DNA of 64,000 nucleotides from Perilla frutescens. Its lineage: Eukaryota; Streptophyta; Magnoliopsida; Lamiales; Lamiaceae. The stretch lies in assembly GCA_026008535.1 (NCBI GenBank), contig BRKX01000006.1:9694501-9758500 (forward strand). The letters are read 5' to 3'. The translations under genes were made by a program, and so were the position numbers. Below are positions 1 through 12,690 of this stretch, piece by piece. The notes under the pieces are model-generated. The model did no database searches and was not told the origin of the DNA. It saw nothing but the letters and a program-made list of their open reading frames with translations. The stretch's first letter is position 1, and each line of letters opens with the position of its first letter.

Positions 1-257
1 TCAGAGCAAACTGTATATTTTTGTTGTTTTATACTTCCAATTTTTACTGTCAAACTAAAGAGGATACATTTTTTTCCTGATGTTGGTTAGTTGGCTCAGA
101 CTTAAATGAATCTTGCCGTTATTTTGTAGATTGTTTCATTTGGTATGGAAGTTTTATTCCTATTGTTGTTCTGATATCTGTCAACTTTTTTATGTTGCTC
201 TGACATCTGTTAACTTCTGTCTCTAACAACTTTAATATTATGTCTTACACTTAATAA

Positions 258-1335
258 CATAGTTGTAAAATGCGGCCTAAGCCCCCGCTTAGGCGCTCGG
301 CGCGACGGCCTATGGCCATGGAAAATATGTTATAATCGACTGATTAATTGGATGGACCGCATAGTCAGACTTAGGCGACCGCCTAGGCGATTAAGAAGTG
401 CCTACTTGGTTTTTGTAAAATAATATGTCACCCTCCCCAGTCCATCCAACATTACAACATCACCTTCCACTCATTGTTGATGTTGGCTCGTCATCGTTGT
501 GCCGCGACTATTTAGGTATTTTTCTTTCTTTTTTATGTTCTTTCACGAATTTTGTTTTCTTGGGAGAAAGAAAATGGATTTTTTCCTTCTTAAATCTTGA
601 TAGTTGAGGAAGAATATGGTTTCTATAAGTTCGAAAGCTCATATGCTTGATAGTGGGAGAATATTGTTTAATTCCATTCCACCTTCTCAATTTGTAGCAC
701 TAAGTTCGAAAACAATATGGCCATAAGTAATTTAGTGATGAGATGATTTAATGCATATTGAATTGTGAATTCGTGATGCAAAGATTGTTTGAACTTAATC
801 ACGGTTCCACTTCTATTTTATTTTATTATTTTATATAATGGCAAAATTATAGGCAAATTTTTATTTTAATCATTCTATATTTTCGGTAGTGAAAATTGTT
901 TAATTCCATTCCACCATTTCAATTATTTTCTTGTTCCAGACTTCCACCATATTTGCTTTATTTTATATAATGGCTAGTTCTTTTAATTCGTTTATGAATT
1001 AACTTGATTGATCCAGGAGCTGAAATGTGTTTTTTTTTTTGTTGATTCATTGTGCTAAATCTTAAAATTAGCTGAAATAGGTTTATTTGTTGCTCCAATC
1101 ATGTTTATTTGGATGAATTGAACTTTGAATGGTACTTTGTTTGAAATTTTGGATGATTTGAACTTTGAATGGTGCTTTGTTTAGAATGTTATGATTTATG
1201 AACTTATAAATGAAAATTTCAAAATTGACAGAGTAAAAATTAATTAATTAATTGATTGATTGAAAAATGACTTAAGGCAGCCTAGGTGCCAGCCCCCGAC
1301 CGCCCGACTAGCGCCTAGCGACTTCTGCAACCATG
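258..1335. mobile_element. hAT-like non-autonomous element
   Basis: The two ends are imperfect terminal inverted repeats: the left begins CATAGTTGTAAAATGCG and the right, read on the minus strand, begins CATGGTTGCAGAAGTCG (about 12 of 17 match). Both run into GC-rich subterminal blocks built from TAGGCG/CGCCTA words in otherwise AT-rich DNA. The flanking 8-mers are cttaataa (250-257) and cctaatag (1336-1343), which agree at 6 of 8 positions, as expected of an aged hAT target duplication. The interior is AT-rich and shows no transposase. The ends and flanks are seen; hAT membership is inferred from them. Confidence 0.55.
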
Positions 1336-2735
1336 CCTAATAGTGAAGTAATCTTTCTTTAGATAAATTATTGAGCTCAATGTTAGTAAATTCAGCATCT
1401 TTGTTCCAACTTTTCTGTGTTGTTGCAAGTTTGGACTGATTTTGTGGTTCATTATATTTTCTTGTGTTGTATAGTAATGTTTGTTGACCTCTTGATGACA
1501 TTTTTGTAGCACCTTCTCAAATTATTTCAAGAAGAAATACAAAAGTTTATTGATGAGGTTGTTAAATCAAGATATGCCCAACTTTTATGTCTTCTATCCA
1601 TAGACATAATGATGTTGTTAATTCAAGGCAAGTCTTTTTAGTTGTTTGCCTTCCATCATCATCATCATCTAAGAAAATATATCTAGACTTGAGAATTTAG
1701 TGGTTGTGTTTTTGTTTTCCGATTAAATTTGTAAACTAAGCTACAATTTGTCATGTTGTATCAGTTTTTTGGACGATTATTATATGATTTTGACTACCAT
1801 AAGAAATTAAAAATAAAACTAAAAAACAGACTTATTTTACCAATACTACAAATTAAATAAATAAAATTTCTTCTTGCTTATGCTGTGTAATTACTTTCTA
1901 CTTTCCAGTTCTAAGGGGTTGATCAACAAAACATGATGATATTTATGAGCCTTTAAAAAGGTCAAAAGATTGGCTCAAATTGAAGAAGGACTATATGGAA
2001 ATGCAATACCTTAATCTTAGATGATGATTAGTTTAGTATGTCTATTGACCTTGGATAATAAAGTTTATTGATATTAGTAGTATTTGGATGTTGGATATTG
2101 ATGTTTAAAGAATGTGTATTTTTTTAAAAATTAATGTTTATTATATTTAGATATTGAATATTGATGATTAGTATATTCGGATGTAGGATATTGATCTTTA
2201 GTGTATTTTTATGTTGTTGGTAGAAGTTTTGTTGAGAAGGAAAATGGTATATGAATATCCTTCTGGAAAAAAATCACAACTATGTCATTCGAATTTTTTG
2301 TTTCGAACTTAGTTTCATGTTGTTCAATTTTTTTTTTGTGAAACTGCTTAGATCCTTTGAAAATATAATTCTGAAGTTCCATTAGGCCCTTTAAAAAATA
2401 ATTTTTGAAGGACATGAAATTCTATGAAAAAATATTTTTCGAAAATATTATCTGGGAATTCAAGGTCGGTGTATGTCATCAAAGAATGTGCACATCTAGA
2501 TAATAAACACAAATAATGCTCAAGCTCACTACTCCCCTGTATAAAAAACTCTATGAGCTATTATAATTTTGTAGATGAAACATTTCCCATCCGATTGTGT
2601 ATTCATCATGGTGTTTCTTCCACTGGTTTGATATAGAGGGTAGTGGATGGCTCGGGGTTAAGAATACCTGCAATTAAATTATTATATTTTATCTTCTAGT
2701 ATATAATTAAAATTAGAAATGGTATGTACTAGAAT
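1336..2735. other. AT-rich intergenic DNA, no gene seen
   Basis: All short open frames here are AT-rich and match no family I know. The stretch 2040-2215 holds degenerate repeats of a phrase like ggatgttggatattgatgtttag. This is probably old repeat debris. Confidence 0.5.
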
Positions 2736-4870
2736 TCAAAAATTGTCCCAAACAAAGTGTTTGAAAGTTTTTGCTCCCCCCATTTTCACCAATGCTATGT
2801 AGATACACTTTGGATCGGAGGGAATTGGAGATGACAATGGTAAGACTGTAGTTGGATATCTACCACCCAATGTAATCAACACAATGTTATGCACCGTAGC
2901 AATCATGTGACCCATGTCAGGCAACACTAACCAATTTTCTCTAAGAGCAAAATCCTCAAAACAATAAAAAGTTTTCTCTATGATCGTGTATCTTCCATGC
3001 TCGATGAAATATTTAGTCCACGGATTCAGTTTTTATTCAGTTCATTTAAAAGATCTCTTTGAATGCAGGTCCATGAATCCTCATTACCATAAAATAACCC
3101 GGCGATTGCACAAAATCCACAATGACCATCTGCCTTAACATCATCAATACCCGAAACATAAGGTTGAAAAATCACATGATATTTGATTTATGTACTCAAT
3201 GATCGAGAGATTGGAAGATGCTTCTGGTGTGCAACAAACAACCTATGATATGTGTAGTGGATAAAATGTTATGTTGAACATGGCATGTTAAATCGGTTCC
3301 ATAAGCTTGAAACGATAGATTACATTTTGTTTTCCTGGTTTCGTTATGTTGAACATGGGATGTGAGATTGATGGTGTAACAAATGCAAATTCGTCTTGCA
3401 TAGTCGAGTAACTATCAATGATCGAATTTGTATATTCAAACCTACTCTTTTCACGTTTGGTTGATGTGGCATGTTTTGTTTTGGTATATTTTGATCGACC
3501 ACAAGATTTAGTCTGCACATTTGGTTCGATTAACGAGGTGTTAGATGGATTTACAATCTCCCTACATCTCTTTAACATCAGCAACTTCGTAGACTCATCT
3601 GCATTTTGGAACTTGTTATTTGCTTTGTACCAAGTCTCTATCCAATGACTCTTAATGTCACATCCTATATCAACATCAGCACCAAGAGCTTGTTTCATAT
3701 CCAACTTTCTCCAAAACGGGTTTACATAGTCTAAAGGGATTGGTATTGATCTACGAACAAGTTCGTCAATCTCATGTACACAAGGGGGATCACATTTTGT
3801 TCTCAAGACACACCTGCACAATAAAGGATCTACTTTAGATTCACCCACGCTCTTCATTTCATCAAGCACTTTATCCAAAGTTGCAATAGAAACCATACCT
3901 CTAAGTAATCGATATATGGGAGATTTGTATCGGTGTTGAACTACATTGATACTCTTCTCAAATGAAGCCTTTATTACATTGATTGATGTCTAGAAGAGAT
4001 CATGCGTCTATTCCCAACAAGTCTCAAGATTGCCCAACTAAGAAGAATTAGATAATTATTAACAAGTATGTATACAAAATTACCTGAAGTTGTGGTATTG
4101 TCAAAGTGCAACACTTTATTAGTCCAACAATTGATGTATCTTTCTTTGTATGAGATGATCCAGTGATCTACAACGTACTTCACAACATCTGGATAAGTGA
4201 AATAGTCCTCATGGAATCTCTTAAGCAACTCATTATACCGAGATTCAGTGTCAACAAATACCATCATATTCCAGGAACTAAGGAAGGAATCTCATTGATC
4301 TTTTGTACGAAACTTCTTCTTATACAATTAGTAGCGATGTTTTTATTAATATGCCAACAACACAAAAAATGACGCAAAGTAGGAAAAGTTCTCTCAATTA
4401 CATTCATCAAAGCAATTTCACAATCTGTTATAATTACAGTAGGTAAATACCTTTGATCCATTAACCCTTTCCAATCCGTGAGCGCCCAAATGTAATTATT
4501 TTCTTTCTCTGACTTTAAATAGGCACATCCAATTGAGAATGTCATGTTTGTCGAAATGACACCCACAATCTCAAATAATGGTAACCTATATTGATTTGTC
4601 TTATACATGCAATTCATCAATAAAACACTAGGAAAAGCACGAAGCAACTCCACGCTTATAGGATGTGCATAGAACATATCCTTCACAATGTCAGTTTGTT
4701 CGCATCACTTAGTACATTGATAGTAACCATTCTTCTCCAACTTACCCAAAAGGTATTGCATTATTTGCGATCGACTGGCATGCTCTGCATATCTCATCTT
4801 GTGATGACTGTTGTTGATTGTCCTTATCATTGACTTGTTATTAATAAAACTTTTTTGTAATATAGCCAAA
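2736..4870 (-). pseudogene. Mutator-like (MULE) transposase with C-terminal OTU-like protease domain, decayed
   Basis: Read on the minus strand, fragments appear in the order of a plant MULE polyprotein. First comes a stretch ending LLGKLEKNGYYQC near 4720, then an in-frame stop, then a MULE transposase core at 4686-4264 (LLMNCMYKTNQYRLPLFEIVG, CCWHINKNI). After this come a shifted continuation (4267-3974), a C-terminal block at 3896-3288 (CVLRTKCDPPCVHEI, IPIPLDYVNPFWRKLDM) and finally an OTU-like domain. That domain shows the DGHCGF catalytic-cysteine motif at about 3113-3130 and its distal half at 2927-2736 (DMGHMIATVHNIVLITLG, then HFV). A possible first exon, MQRLEEEDTND with a GT donor, lies at 5280-5312. 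Several stops and frame changes make this a relic. OTU-bearing MULEs are a known plant family, and the domain assignments rest on recalled motifs. Element ends were not found. Confidence 0.8.
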
Positions 4871-4958
4871 ATTTACTTTCGCCGAGTATAGCTCGATGAC
4901 AAGCTAGTAGAAAACTCCTCCTCATCAGATGTTAAGCATAGGTATGGCATTCTAAGTA

Positions 4959-5053
4959 CTGTGGGATACATCTCGATAATCAATAATCAATTGATCAAAG
5001 TTTCACGAAACTTAAACAACTCCATCGTGTGGGATACATCTCGATAATCAATA
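4959..5053. repeat. Short direct duplication inside MULE relic
   Basis: The phrase gtgggatacatctcgataat, followed by caataa, occurs at about 4960 and again at about 5028, so the unit is about 68 bp. The spacer is unique. This is a local duplication in the region that would encode the amino-terminal part of the MULE protein. Confidence 0.8.
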
Positions 5054-5312
5054 ACTCACTCATACATGAGGCCAACAACACTACTACTTTGTGGTGTCTA
5101 GAAAAGATGTTGCAACAAAAATGTTAAATTCAGAATATTTTCTTAAATATGATGCAAGTTCGTAAACAAAAAAAAACGAAACTCTATGATCTTGTGTGAA
5201 AAAAATAATTTTGAACATAGTATTAGTCTAAATTCAAACATTTGAAATTATTACGGAAAAAATAGAGTAGTCAACTTACATCATTAGTGTCTTCTTCCTC
5301 TAGGCGTTGCAT

Positions 5313-5999
5313 AATTGATTTCTAGTTAAACCCTCTTCAACTGTTCTTGGATTTGAGCAAATTGTAATTAATGCAAAGAAGGGTTTTATGATTTATGAAA
5401 AAGGATTTGACGGGATTTTAAATGAAGTCAATTGTGGTGTTATATTTTTTATTAGGATTTTATTTTTATTTCTTAGCTATTTAGTATGGATTTGTTATTT
5501 TTTAAGTAAAGGGTATTTAAGTAAATTAATAATTCTTTAATTTTGAATTAATTTTAAATGTGGTGTATATTGTAAAAATAGTGGTGTATATAAAAACACC
5601 CATAAATAAATTCACGAAGTTATATAAGTTAATGTCATCAATTAAAGAATTCAAGATTTAAATAAATTCACTAAGTGAAGTTGTAAAACTTGTAATTAAA
5701 TTCACCAAGTAAAATGATATAAGTTAATATCATCGTAAGATTAAGATTTTGTGTTAATTCAAAGATTTCATTAATATTGTTTTTATTATGTTTAAATGCA
5801 ATATATATGTACATATATTTATTTCATGAGTGAAGTTATATAAGTTTATGTAATCATTTACTATTTGCTCAAAACAATAACTTTATCATACATAGATAAG
5901 ATATATGCACGTGTATATGTATATACGTATTTATAAAAAGTAGTTTTTTTTTTATTTAAGCATTAACAAAATTAATAAAAAATTATACAAACCCCACTT
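5313..5999. other. AT-rich spacer with imperfect short repeats
   Basis: No coding region is seen. Between about 5610 and 5735 a phrase of the form aaattcac(g/t/c)aagt...tataagttaat..catc recurs three times with drift. The rest is AT-rich. Confidence 0.45.
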
Positions 6000-6181
6000 T
6001 AGGCCCGACCCAGCCAAGCACAAACCCTTTCTCAAGTCCGACCCATGGATTGGGCTGGGCTCATATATTTTTCAAGAAAACCCGGCCCAGCCCATTCCAC
6101 TAGTGGTCTTGGGCCATTTGGTTTCAAACCCCACTCGGGCCTGAGGTGGGCTTGGCTACCCCTGCCCAATTGACAACTCTA
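6000..6181. mobile_element. hAT terminal fragment, GC-rich
   Basis: A GC-rich patch made of ggcccgacccag / gggctgggc words ends at 6181. Read from that end on the minus strand it starts TAGAGTTGTCAATTGGG, which matches the TAGGG(g/c)TG(t/g)CAATT ends of the well-supported hAT MITE at 55826-56395. I found no matching left end or target duplication, so only one terminus is claimed. Confidence 0.45.
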
Positions 6182-6835
6182 GATGAAAGTGATCATATAT
6201 CTTTTGAAAAATGTTCAAATAGGACTCTAAACTATTAAGTTAGTCCTAAGATGACATCTTAATCTTAATATCTTAATATATATAAAAGCAATAAGTTATG
6301 CCTACCATTTTTCCGCCCAAATACACTTTCCCAAATTAGTAAGTTGACTAAATATATCCCAATTTAATTATTTATATTATATATCATATCTTTAATATCT
6401 TTAATTTACTATATATATAATACTTTACACGTACACACACAGTTATATATAATATATATATTAGTATATATTTAATCCCATATATTGTATACAAATAATA
6501 ATACAATGTACGTAATATACATATAATATATAATATAATAACATATGATAGAATATGATGTTTTATAATGTAAATTTATTTGTAAATATAATTAACATAC
6601 TATATAATTATGTTTCTATTACCACCAGAATATTTTATATACTATACATTCGTTCTTTATTTTTATTTTATTTTTGAGAAAAATACATTCGTTATTTATG
6701 CATGTCAATAATCTCCCATTTATAAGTAATATGGTATATTGTAATGAATCGAAATATAATTTCAATAATATTTAATATATGTATCAATAGGTTTGTGTAT
6801 AATATTAATGGATATAGAAATTGATTTTTTTTCTT

Positions 6836-6966
6836 AGAGGAGTACTCTTTTTTTCCATATGGTTTTTTCCGAGGTGAGTTTTCCATATGGTTTTAATGAG
6901 GTTCCGGTCTTAGCGATATTATCATATGATATCCGAGACTTCTAGATCGGGTAATTTTTTTTCTTT
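6836..6966 (+). mobile_element. LINE 3'-end fragment inside the Helitron
   Basis: The phrases cttagaggagtactctttttttcc, ttccatatggtttt and aatgaggttccggtctt match in order and spacing the 3' untranslated tail of the LINE at 28684-30338 (cttagaggggtactctttttccc, catatgagtttt, gatgaggtttcgatc). No coding part is present, so this is a strongly 5'-truncated copy or a captured fragment. Confidence 0.6.
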
Positions 6967-8869
6967 TATTTATACAATTCAATTAGGATATAGAAAGTGA
7001 TTTGATTGGAAGTTATCGAATAGTTCATCTTTTCATGGGATATGATTGCTCGATTAATTAAATGGTTAAATGGCATGATTAATGGGTGTTGCAGCACAAC
7101 AATCTCGTGTGTTATAAATTTTAAACCTAATGATTGGGTTAATATTTATTAATTCATTCTATGTATATATAGTAAGATGTAAATTATAGTCATATTGAAT
7201 GAAGATTATATTCACTTTTATCAATCATCAATCATTCTATATGGGACATACTCTTATACTATATATATATATATACAGTATAATATAATAAATATATCAA
7301 TATATATTAATTGAGCAAAACTTATTACATTAATTACGGTGATATAGCATTATATATCGAGTCTATAAATTGTTTGTGGCCTCACATTCTCACACCATCT
7401 CATACAAATTATTTGCATTGTAATAGGTCCCAATTTTATTTCACTTTAAACTATGTAGAGTTGGCATTTGAAGTGAGTTTCATGGAAATGAACTAAATTC
7501 TCCCGGAATACGTGAAAGAAGAAATCATGATTACAGTGAGGTACCTCATATGAAATCAAGATTGCCATTACATTTTGCAGGTTTTGCTTGGAATCAGGAA
7601 GAATAAATATCCATCATACTAATTTCTAGAGAACAGATGTACTGAAAATTGATATATTTTATTATTTTAGAAGATAAATTCGAGATTTAGATAATCAATT
7701 TCTAGATATAATATGTTTGTGTAAATGTACGAATTCAATTTTTATGGACAGGCAACTTGCATATTATTTTGTGGACAATCCTAGATTACTGTTGCAAAAT
7801 AAATTAGAGATGTTTGTAATTCAATGAAATATATTTTCTTTGTATTGGGAAGTCTAATGTGACACTAAAATCCACAAGATGGGTCAAAAGACCTAGATCC
7901 AAACACAATCAAACACTAAATAAATCATAAAATATATAATTAAATATGAGTTTGAATCCAAATATCCATCTTACAAATTTTGATATGCACTACAATCCTA
8001 TGATTTGAATTTTTTTGCCTTGGAATTCGAGTTTATGTATACATTTTCTTTTTCTATTATCATTACATGATAGGTACTTCATCATATTTTTATTTTATTT
8101 TGGATTTTGTTTCGAGGCATCCGACTACTAAAAAGTGATTTCGAGTTGGTTACACTAGGAATCATGACAAGCAACAAAAGATTGAAGAATGTGGACATCA
8201 ACTGTAAGAATATTTATTTATGAAGTATGTATTTTTAATGATTTATATAATTTTTATGATTTGTGTTCCTAAATGATGCAGTCATTGTGAATTTGTATAT
8301 ATGTGATGATAAGTAAATCCCAAAAAATCTCTCAAAAAAAAGTAAATCCCAGAAAAGACTCATTTATTTAATATTTACCAAACAATCATAACAAATGAAT
8401 AAAACACAGAATGTGCACAATTATAATAATTCAAAGAAACACATGAAATCAAAGTTATCTAAGACTTTGTGATATATTAACTAAGAATAGTTTCTACTAA
8501 AGAAAAAGAAGAAGAAGAAGAAGACTATTATGAATCTTTTTTTTTTGAGAAATTATTATAAATCATAATTTGATTATGCATGACTTCATGATTTTTTGCT
8601 TCTAATGTAATTCTATATTTTTATTTCCTTAAAAGTACATTAAGCTATCCAATTTGTAATTAACTGTAATTTTATACAAAGATTTTAAACTATAATTTAA
8701 AATGGAGTGTTGTCATACGCTCTACAATTTTTATTCTTCACACCACAAAATAATTTTCTTTTTTTCAATTAATTATAAATTTACGTAAACATTCCTATTA
8801 AAAACTAATAAAAAAATAACAAATTGTTGTTCAACTTCTTTTTCGCCCTTCTTCTTCTCCTCTCCCTCT

Positions 8870-9480
8870 ACCGACTATGGCCGCCGTTGTGCCATCATTT
8901 CTCAAAAAAATCTATGCTACCCAATGGATAATACCCAATATGGCATAATAGATCTATTGTGACACTCTTAAGTGTCCTAATAGATGTATTGTGACACTTG
9001 AGAGTGTCACAATAGACCTATTGTGCCATATTGGGTATTACTCATTGGGTACCATATAACTTTCCCCATTTCTCCAACCAAAATTGAAATTCGTCCCGGC
9101 ATTCTTCATTTCCAAGCCGACAAAAACCCTCTTCTTAAGTTAGCTAAAGATAATTCAAGCATAACCTAATCCAACACATTCACATAGAGGCTCTTCTTTG
9201 ACTCTCTCTTTGACATCGTCTGGTCATCAGAGTTCTCGAACATGAGCTTGGTCCACAACCACTTCGTCCAGGACTCCGCCTCAAATACAGTTGTTTCACA
9301 TACCTCCGATCACAATCAAAGGCGGCGATGTGGAGGTTTTGGCTGAGAAACCGGCATCGAATGTCGGCTAATTGAGTTCAAGACAGTGGAGTTCAGCACA
9401 TTATATGTTAGATTTTGGTAATTTAAAAATATGTGGGATGTCTACTGTGGTCTTCCGTCTGTAATTTCTCACTTCCGGTG
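8870..9480. other. Possible captured gene fragment inside the Helitron
   Basis: Base composition rises here against the AT-rich surroundings. Short frames free of stops appear on the plus strand, such as MAAVVPSFLKK near 8878 and IRPGILHFQADKNP near 9090. Helitrons often carry host exons. I do not recognise the source and cannot show an exon join, and the segment is split by the inverted repeat at 8913-9055. Confidence 0.3.
8913..9055. repeat. Long inverted repeat (hairpin), MITE-like
   Basis: The arms 8913-8968 and 9000-9055 are near-perfect inverted copies of about 56 bp (about 5 mismatches). They contain tacccaatg, aatacccaatatggca and tctattgtgacactct. A loop of about 31 bp separates them and repeats part of the arm. 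RNA from here would form a long hairpin. There is no clear target duplication, so it is either a small foldback element or a local inverted duplication. Confidence 0.8.
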
Positions 9481-10453
9481 GCAGCGAAAATAGCGACGGT
9501 GGCGATTTAGGGAAAGGAGAGAAGTTGGATAAGTGGTGAAGAAGATGAAGAAATCAGCTTAATTTTTTTTTTCAATTTTATTTTATTTTTAAATTTTATT
9601 TATTTATTTTTTAATAAGGACATTGAAGTAATTTTATAATTAATAAAAAAATAATTTGCTATACAACATATAGGAACACTCATTTAAAATACGATAGACA
9701 ATTAACATTGGTCCACTCATTCAAAATACGATAGACAATTAATATTGGTTCACCGCTTTTATTGATTTCAAATATTAGCTCATTGTTATTGTTTGTATAT
9801 TTTATAGAAATATCATTATCTATTGGGCCTGGAAATTATTTTACATGTTATTGTAATGCATGATGTGCCTTATCATTTTTTAAAAAAATAAAAATCTCAT
9901 TATAGAACTTGATTGTCTAGGTTCTATATTTCTAAGAGAGCTCATATTTTTTATCCTTAGTGACGTTGAAATGTTCACTACATTTAGCGGTAGTATATTA
10001 CCTTCGAGTAAAATATGTTGAAAATAATAAATTTCCCAATGATTTATCATATTGATATCAATATATAATTTTACAAATTGAAAAATATTATATAATCAAT
10101 AAAAATATTGTAATAGTGTCAATAAATAATTTAACCATATGTTCAAGATACTTACGAGTTCTTACTTTATTTAGTTTGATGTTATGCTCATGTTCAATAT
10201 TCAAATGCTTACGGTGAGAATGTTAATATGTTCAAGATAAAAAAATTTATAAGGTTAATGGAGGATAGTCTCCGACATATTTCCTGTTTATTTTTTCTAT
10301 TTATGTATACACAACATTTTTAATTTGAATTTTTGTTTTTATATATTTATTTTTTAATTATTTATTATTCATATTGTTTAATATAATTGATTACTACTTA
10401 GAATCAATTGTTACATTTAAATCAACCTGTGCATCGCACAAGCGAACTGCTAG

Positions 10454-11148
10454 TTTAAATTATTATCGGATCCAATTAAATCCTCGAACTCTCAAAATAA
10501 AATAGGCTCATTGAATTCTTCCACTAACCCTCCAACCAATAGATCTAACATCTGTTATTTGGCCACAACCGCAATCGCGGTCTTCTCGGCTTCTCTCTTC
10601 CCAAAAGAAAAATAAGATAATGCATGCTAGTAATATGATCGATAGTGTCATGAACCACCTAATATTAATGCAAGATAATTATCAATTCTGAAAAAATGAA
10701 CCTATCAGCAAACACAAAAAAAAATATTAATTCTTGAGTTGCCAACCATCAAAAGGACAAAACTTATGATTTCATAGAAATTCCAATTATTTTTTATTGA
10801 CATATGTAAGTTGCAACATGATACTGATTTATTTTCTCATTTATGATTTATTATTTTTTATATGGCGCACACTTGTATGAGATCGTCTAACGGATCTCTT
10901 ACGTTAGATGGATCTCAACCCGACCCAACCCGACCCGACCACATATATATATATATATATATATTAAAAAAACATACCGGCTTAATCTATTCTCCCAGTT
11001 CACGATTTCCATCAACGCTGTGATTTCCCCCAGCCCCAAGCATGATGCGAGACTTCTTCAACTCAACCCTCATGATTTCCCCCAGTCCCAAGCACGATGC
11101 GAGAATTCTCCCACCTTAAACCCTAGCTGCTCTTTTTCCACGCGATTT
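10454..11148. other. Spacer with repeat-derived GC-rich patch
   Basis: There is no gene before 11149. At 10863-10940 lies gagatcgtctaacggatctc followed by repeats of cccgaccc, then a short (AT)n run. This resembles the edges of dispersed plant repeats, and the exact element is not identified. Confidence 0.4.
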
Positions 11149-12690
11149 TATGGATAAATCGAGAAAATCAATGGATGTTCCCTCCGACGAAATTTCACTC
11201 GATTTCGACAAAACAACGTCTGCAACAAGTGGTATGTTTCTTTTGTTTATGAGATTTGTGAATTTGTGATCCTTAACCAATAATTAAGTTTATGAATTTA
11301 TGCATGTCATGTGTTCGATAATATGCGTTTGGATGAATTCATTTAAAATTCTATTTTCACATGGCTTTTTTTGTTGTGATAATACTTATAGAACTTATTT
11401 AAATTTCAATTTTGTAATTCTCGGATATTGTTCTACTTGATGATGAATTCAATGGTGAAGATGCAGAAACACAATCTATCAATGAACATGAATCTGTTAT
11501 GTTGGAAATTTGCAGTAAGTACTACTTTACTTCTATTTTTGGTTTGATATAACTCACCAATTGAAAATTTTATTTAAGGTAGTAGTGATACTTCACCTGG
11601 TAGTTAGTAATACGTGTCATCACAGTTATTGATACTTCTTTATTTCTACCTTAATAATTAAATTCAATGTGAATGTTTGTTAGTGATACGTGTTCATCAT
11701 CATAGTGATCATTCACACGGAATTAGTGATACATTGCTGTTATATAGTGTTCAAAGTTTAAAGTGTTGTAGATTATTCATTTGATTTAAGAAATTAGTGA
11801 TACTTCACCTGGTAGTTAGTGATATTTAACATGGTAGTTCCACTTCTCTTATTTCAGGTTGTATAATTCAATTCAATGTCATATTTTGTCATTTATGGTC
11901 ATTATGATAGTGGTATTTCACATTATAATTAATGATACTTCACGTAGTAGTAGTGATATGTCGCCTCACAGTTATTAACACTATTTTGTTTCTGCCTCAT
12001 AATTCAAGAAAAGTGTATATCACACGTGCATGTTGTATTTTAGACAATAGTGATACTTCCTCTGGTAGTTAGTAATACATCACACCGTAGTTATTGGTAA
12101 TTGTTTGTTTCTGCTTCAATAAGTTGATTCAATGTAAAAATTTGTCATGTATACTCATCACCATAGTGATCCTTCGTGAGTAATTAGTGATACTTCATTT
12201 CTTATGTAGTGATTATTTTATTACTAACACTTCATTTTAGTAAGTATTGATATATCCTATCACACCTATTGGGACTGCAATAGAACATGTATTAATTTTT
12301 TATGTGTGATGACAACTATCTGGTATATTTGTTACTCTTTTATTGGTACTTCACCTAATAGTTAATAATACTACTTCACATCACATCTAGTGATGCTTTA
12401 CTTAAATATTTGTATTTCAGTTTAATATTTTAATTCTTTATTCTTTGCAGATTTTTCCCGATACAAGACACATGCTATGCTTGCGACATTTTTACCAGAA
12501 TGCAATCAGCTAGTTTGGGAATTTGAAAATGAACAAGTCCTTCATAAATGAATTTCAGACATACAAATAGAAAATAATTTGAAGATTATTGGAGCTCTAT
12601 GATATCAACATATCATTTGGAGAATAACTCGTGGTTTTCAAGGCTCTATTTGGAGGACAAAATAACAAATGATGTGCTAATAAAGTATTC
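11149..12690 (+). pseudogene. FAR1/FRS-like MULE transposase relic
   Basis: A start at 11149 opens MDKSRKSMDVPSDEISLDFD with a GT donor near 11232. A second exon-like piece, TQSINEHESVMLEICS, lies at about 11468-11515, again with gtaagt. After a GCAG acceptor near 12449 the frame reads IFPDTRHMLCLRHFYQNAIS, then in another frame WSSMISTYHLENNSWFSRLY near 12590. These pieces resemble the transposase-derived core of FAR1/FAR1-RELATED SEQUENCE proteins (usually H-C-W-H and WLxxLY blocks). In-frame stops and a frame change show decay, and most of the protein is missing. The exon joins are inferred. Confidence 0.55.

Larger units (their letters stand above)
6271..10453 (+). mobile_element. Non-autonomous Helitron
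   Basis: The 5' end begins TC after an A (TCTTAATATATATAAAAGCA, 6271), like plant Helitron 5' ends. The 3' end carries a short GTGC-ATC-GCAC hairpin (about 10429-10438) and finishes CTAG at 10450-10453, followed by T. Insertion between A (6270) and T (10454) without target duplication is the Helitron rule. The 4.2 kb interior has no Rep/helicase frame. It holds a LINE tail (6836-6966), an inverted repeat (8913-9055) and a GC-richer stretch that may be a captured gene fragment (8870-9480). The 3' terminus is the stronger evidence; pairing it with this 5' end is inferred. Confidence 0.6.
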
